Below are positions 60,791-64,000 of a stretch of DNA of 64,000 bases, piece by piece; positions within the stretch are counted from its first letter, which is position 1, and each line of letters opens with the position of its first letter. The position numbers were made by a program, and so were the translations under genes. The stretch is from Acidobacteriota bacterium (GTDB lineage Bacteria > Acidobacteriota > Blastocatellia > Pyrinomonadales > Pyrinomonadaceae): the NCBI GenBank assembly GCA_023389035.1, contig JAEWFC010000030.1, positions 558,001 through 622,000 on the forward strand, read 5' to 3'. The notes beneath the pieces were generated by a model that was given only the letters and a program-made list of their open reading frames with translations, ran no database searches and was not told where the DNA came from.

Positions 60791-60814
60791 ATTTCTTGCA
60801 CCACTCTCGCGAAT

Positions 60815-63229
<2,415 letters not shown>

Positions 63230-63250
63230 TTTCTAAAAAACCTCGACTCG

Positions 63251-63272
63251 GCTGACGGGCCCTCGCGTCAGC
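63251..63272 (-). repeat. Hairpin between recF and gyrB
   Basis: GCTGACG-GGCCCTCG-CGTCAGC, 7-bp arms with 8-base loop. On the minus strand it is followed, after 10 bases, by TTTTTT, just before the gyrB start. It may weaken read-through from recF. Confidence 0.4.
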
Positions 63273-63394
63273 GTGTTTATGATTATTTGATCTGCAAATG
63301 TTGTGTGAAAAGGTCTAGTAATAACAAGCGTTTGGACCGCATGATCAATAGCAAATTATACCACTTTACAGCCGTTTGAAACAGTGCGAAAGCG

Positions 63395-64000
63395 TCATTT
63401 AACAGGCACGATTTGCCCCGACTGAGAAACCGACGCTTTGCCGCCTGAAACCTCGAAGATCGCGCCCTTCGGTGCCAGCGACCGGGCGAGATCGAATTTG
63501 GAGGTCGTAATTATCGTCTGCGTTTTTCCGTCGAGAAATTCAAGCAACTGCCCGATGCGTTGGTGGTCGAGCTCCGCATCGATATCGTCGATCAGAAATA
63601 GCGGATACTCGCGCTGCTGGGTCCAAAAAACGGCGATATTTGCTATCTGCAGCGATAGCAATGCACTTCTTTGTTGGCCGGACGAACCAAATTTGCGAAT
63701 GTCCCGTCCGTCGAAGCGTATCTCACACTCATCACGATGCGGCCCGATCAATGCGTATCCCGCTGCACGTTCGGCCTGAACACGCATTCTCAGGCGTTCG
63801 GTTATCAGGTCCTGATAATTCTCGAGATCGCCCTTGCCTTCCAGCGAAGAGATATAATGAAGCGTTAGCTCCTCTTTTTGAAAGACGCTATCCCGCAGCT
63901 CGGAATTTAAACGCTCGACTATGCGGACACGTGAGCGATGTATGCGTGTTGCAAGCCCGGCCAGCTGCTCATTCCACGGCAGGAGTTGTTCAGCGGTCTC
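63395..64000 (-). CDS. recF: RecF, C-terminal part (5' end outside window)
   Basis: The frame is open to the window edge; 201 residues are visible. RecF loads RecA at gaps and stalled forks through RecO and RecR. Visible motifs are the ABC signature FGSSGQQRSALLSLQIA and the Walker B/D-loop LFLIDDIDAELDHQR. The N-terminal ATP-binding loop is outside. The adjacent gyrB and gene order suggest dnaA-dnaN-recF-gyrB, so the origin is probably a few kilobases beyond 64000. Confidence 0.93.
   Translation of the reverse strand, partial: ETAEQLLPWNEQLAGLATRIHRSRVRIVERLNSELRDSVFQKEELTLHYISSLEGKGDLENYQDLITERLRMRVQAERAAGYALIGPHRDECEIRFDGRDIRKFGSSGQQRSALLSLQIANIAVFWTQQREYPLFLIDDIDAELDHQRIGQLLEFLDGKTQTIITTSKFDLARSLAPKGAIFEVSGGKASVSQSGQIVPVK

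Noticed and set aside
63230..63394. Replication origin with DnaA boxes between recF and gyrB
   Set aside because: No match to TTATNCACA in either orientation and no AT-rich unwinding stretch; the origin more likely lies near dnaA, outside the window.

Overview
The window looks like a chromosomal segment of a moderately GC-rich Gram-negative-type bacterium, most likely an Acidobacteriota of the Blastocatellia/Pyrinomonadaceae kind. This is inferred from gene content, not from a marker comparison. The clues are a winged-helix/TM/TPR regulator, CHASE3 kinase cascades, TonB-TPR proteins, zinc-ribbon membrane proteins, bactofilin, and the recF-gyrB pair. Most genes are single-copy housekeeping or metabolic genes in short, tightly overlapping operons on both strands. 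No prophage, transposase, CRISPR array or rRNA operon was seen.

Layout. 1-4.0 kb: end of an NtrC-type regulator, then a minus-strand operon nhaP-like antiporter, rsmG, ZIP transporter. 4.1-7.1 kb: a minus-strand NAD salvage block (tRNA-Leu, a 61-codon unknown ORF, NadM-Nudix, NadV). 7.1-9.6 kb: yggS-yggT-yggU homologues and yebC, followed by a tiny promoter/11-codon ORF/terminator unit. 9.7-13.7 kb: VOC protein, DUF2277 and a three-gene two-component cluster. 14.3-19.9 kb: DinB, purL, AbgT transporter, hemW. 19.9-22.8 kb: 5'-nucleotidase, tryptophan dioxygenase and a cold-shock gene with a structured leader. 22.9-29.9 kb: selA and serC convergent, a TPR protein, a 21-bp tandem-repeat array, a repeat-tailed secreted protein, a lone receiver and YceH. 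29.9-38.4 kb: exonuclease, thioesterase, zinc-ribbon proteins, M50 protease, c-di-AMP synthesis (cdaA-cdaR), TonB-TPR, esterase, methyltransferase.

38.5-47.7 kb: an O-antigen-ligase-like protein carrying a PDZ-like insert, a large serine hydrolase, ttcA, bactofilin, mscL, MTHFS, mnmA, and a KamB/NpmA-like 16S rRNA A1408 methyltransferase whose N-terminus is disrupted. 47.9-53.9 kb: MATE pump behind a palindrome and a terminator-like leader, aat, DinB, YwbE, a saccharopine-dehydrogenase-like enzyme and the winged-helix/TPR regulator. 54.1-58.4 kb: a vanadium haloperoxidase homologue lacking one catalytic His, small proteins, and a pentapeptide-repeat gene flanked by palindromic direct repeats. 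This last stretch is the most accessory-looking part. 58.4-64 kb: APC permease, gyrB and the 3' part of recF.

The points most worth a second look are the 10-unit 21-bp array at 27.4-27.7 kb, the damaged A1408 methyltransferase at 47.0-47.7 kb, the repeat-flanked pentapeptide gene at 56.9-58.2 kb, the unknown 61-codon ORF of the NAD block, and the PDZ-bearing ligase. Nothing here could be compared with a database. Family calls rest on motifs and remembered family sequences.
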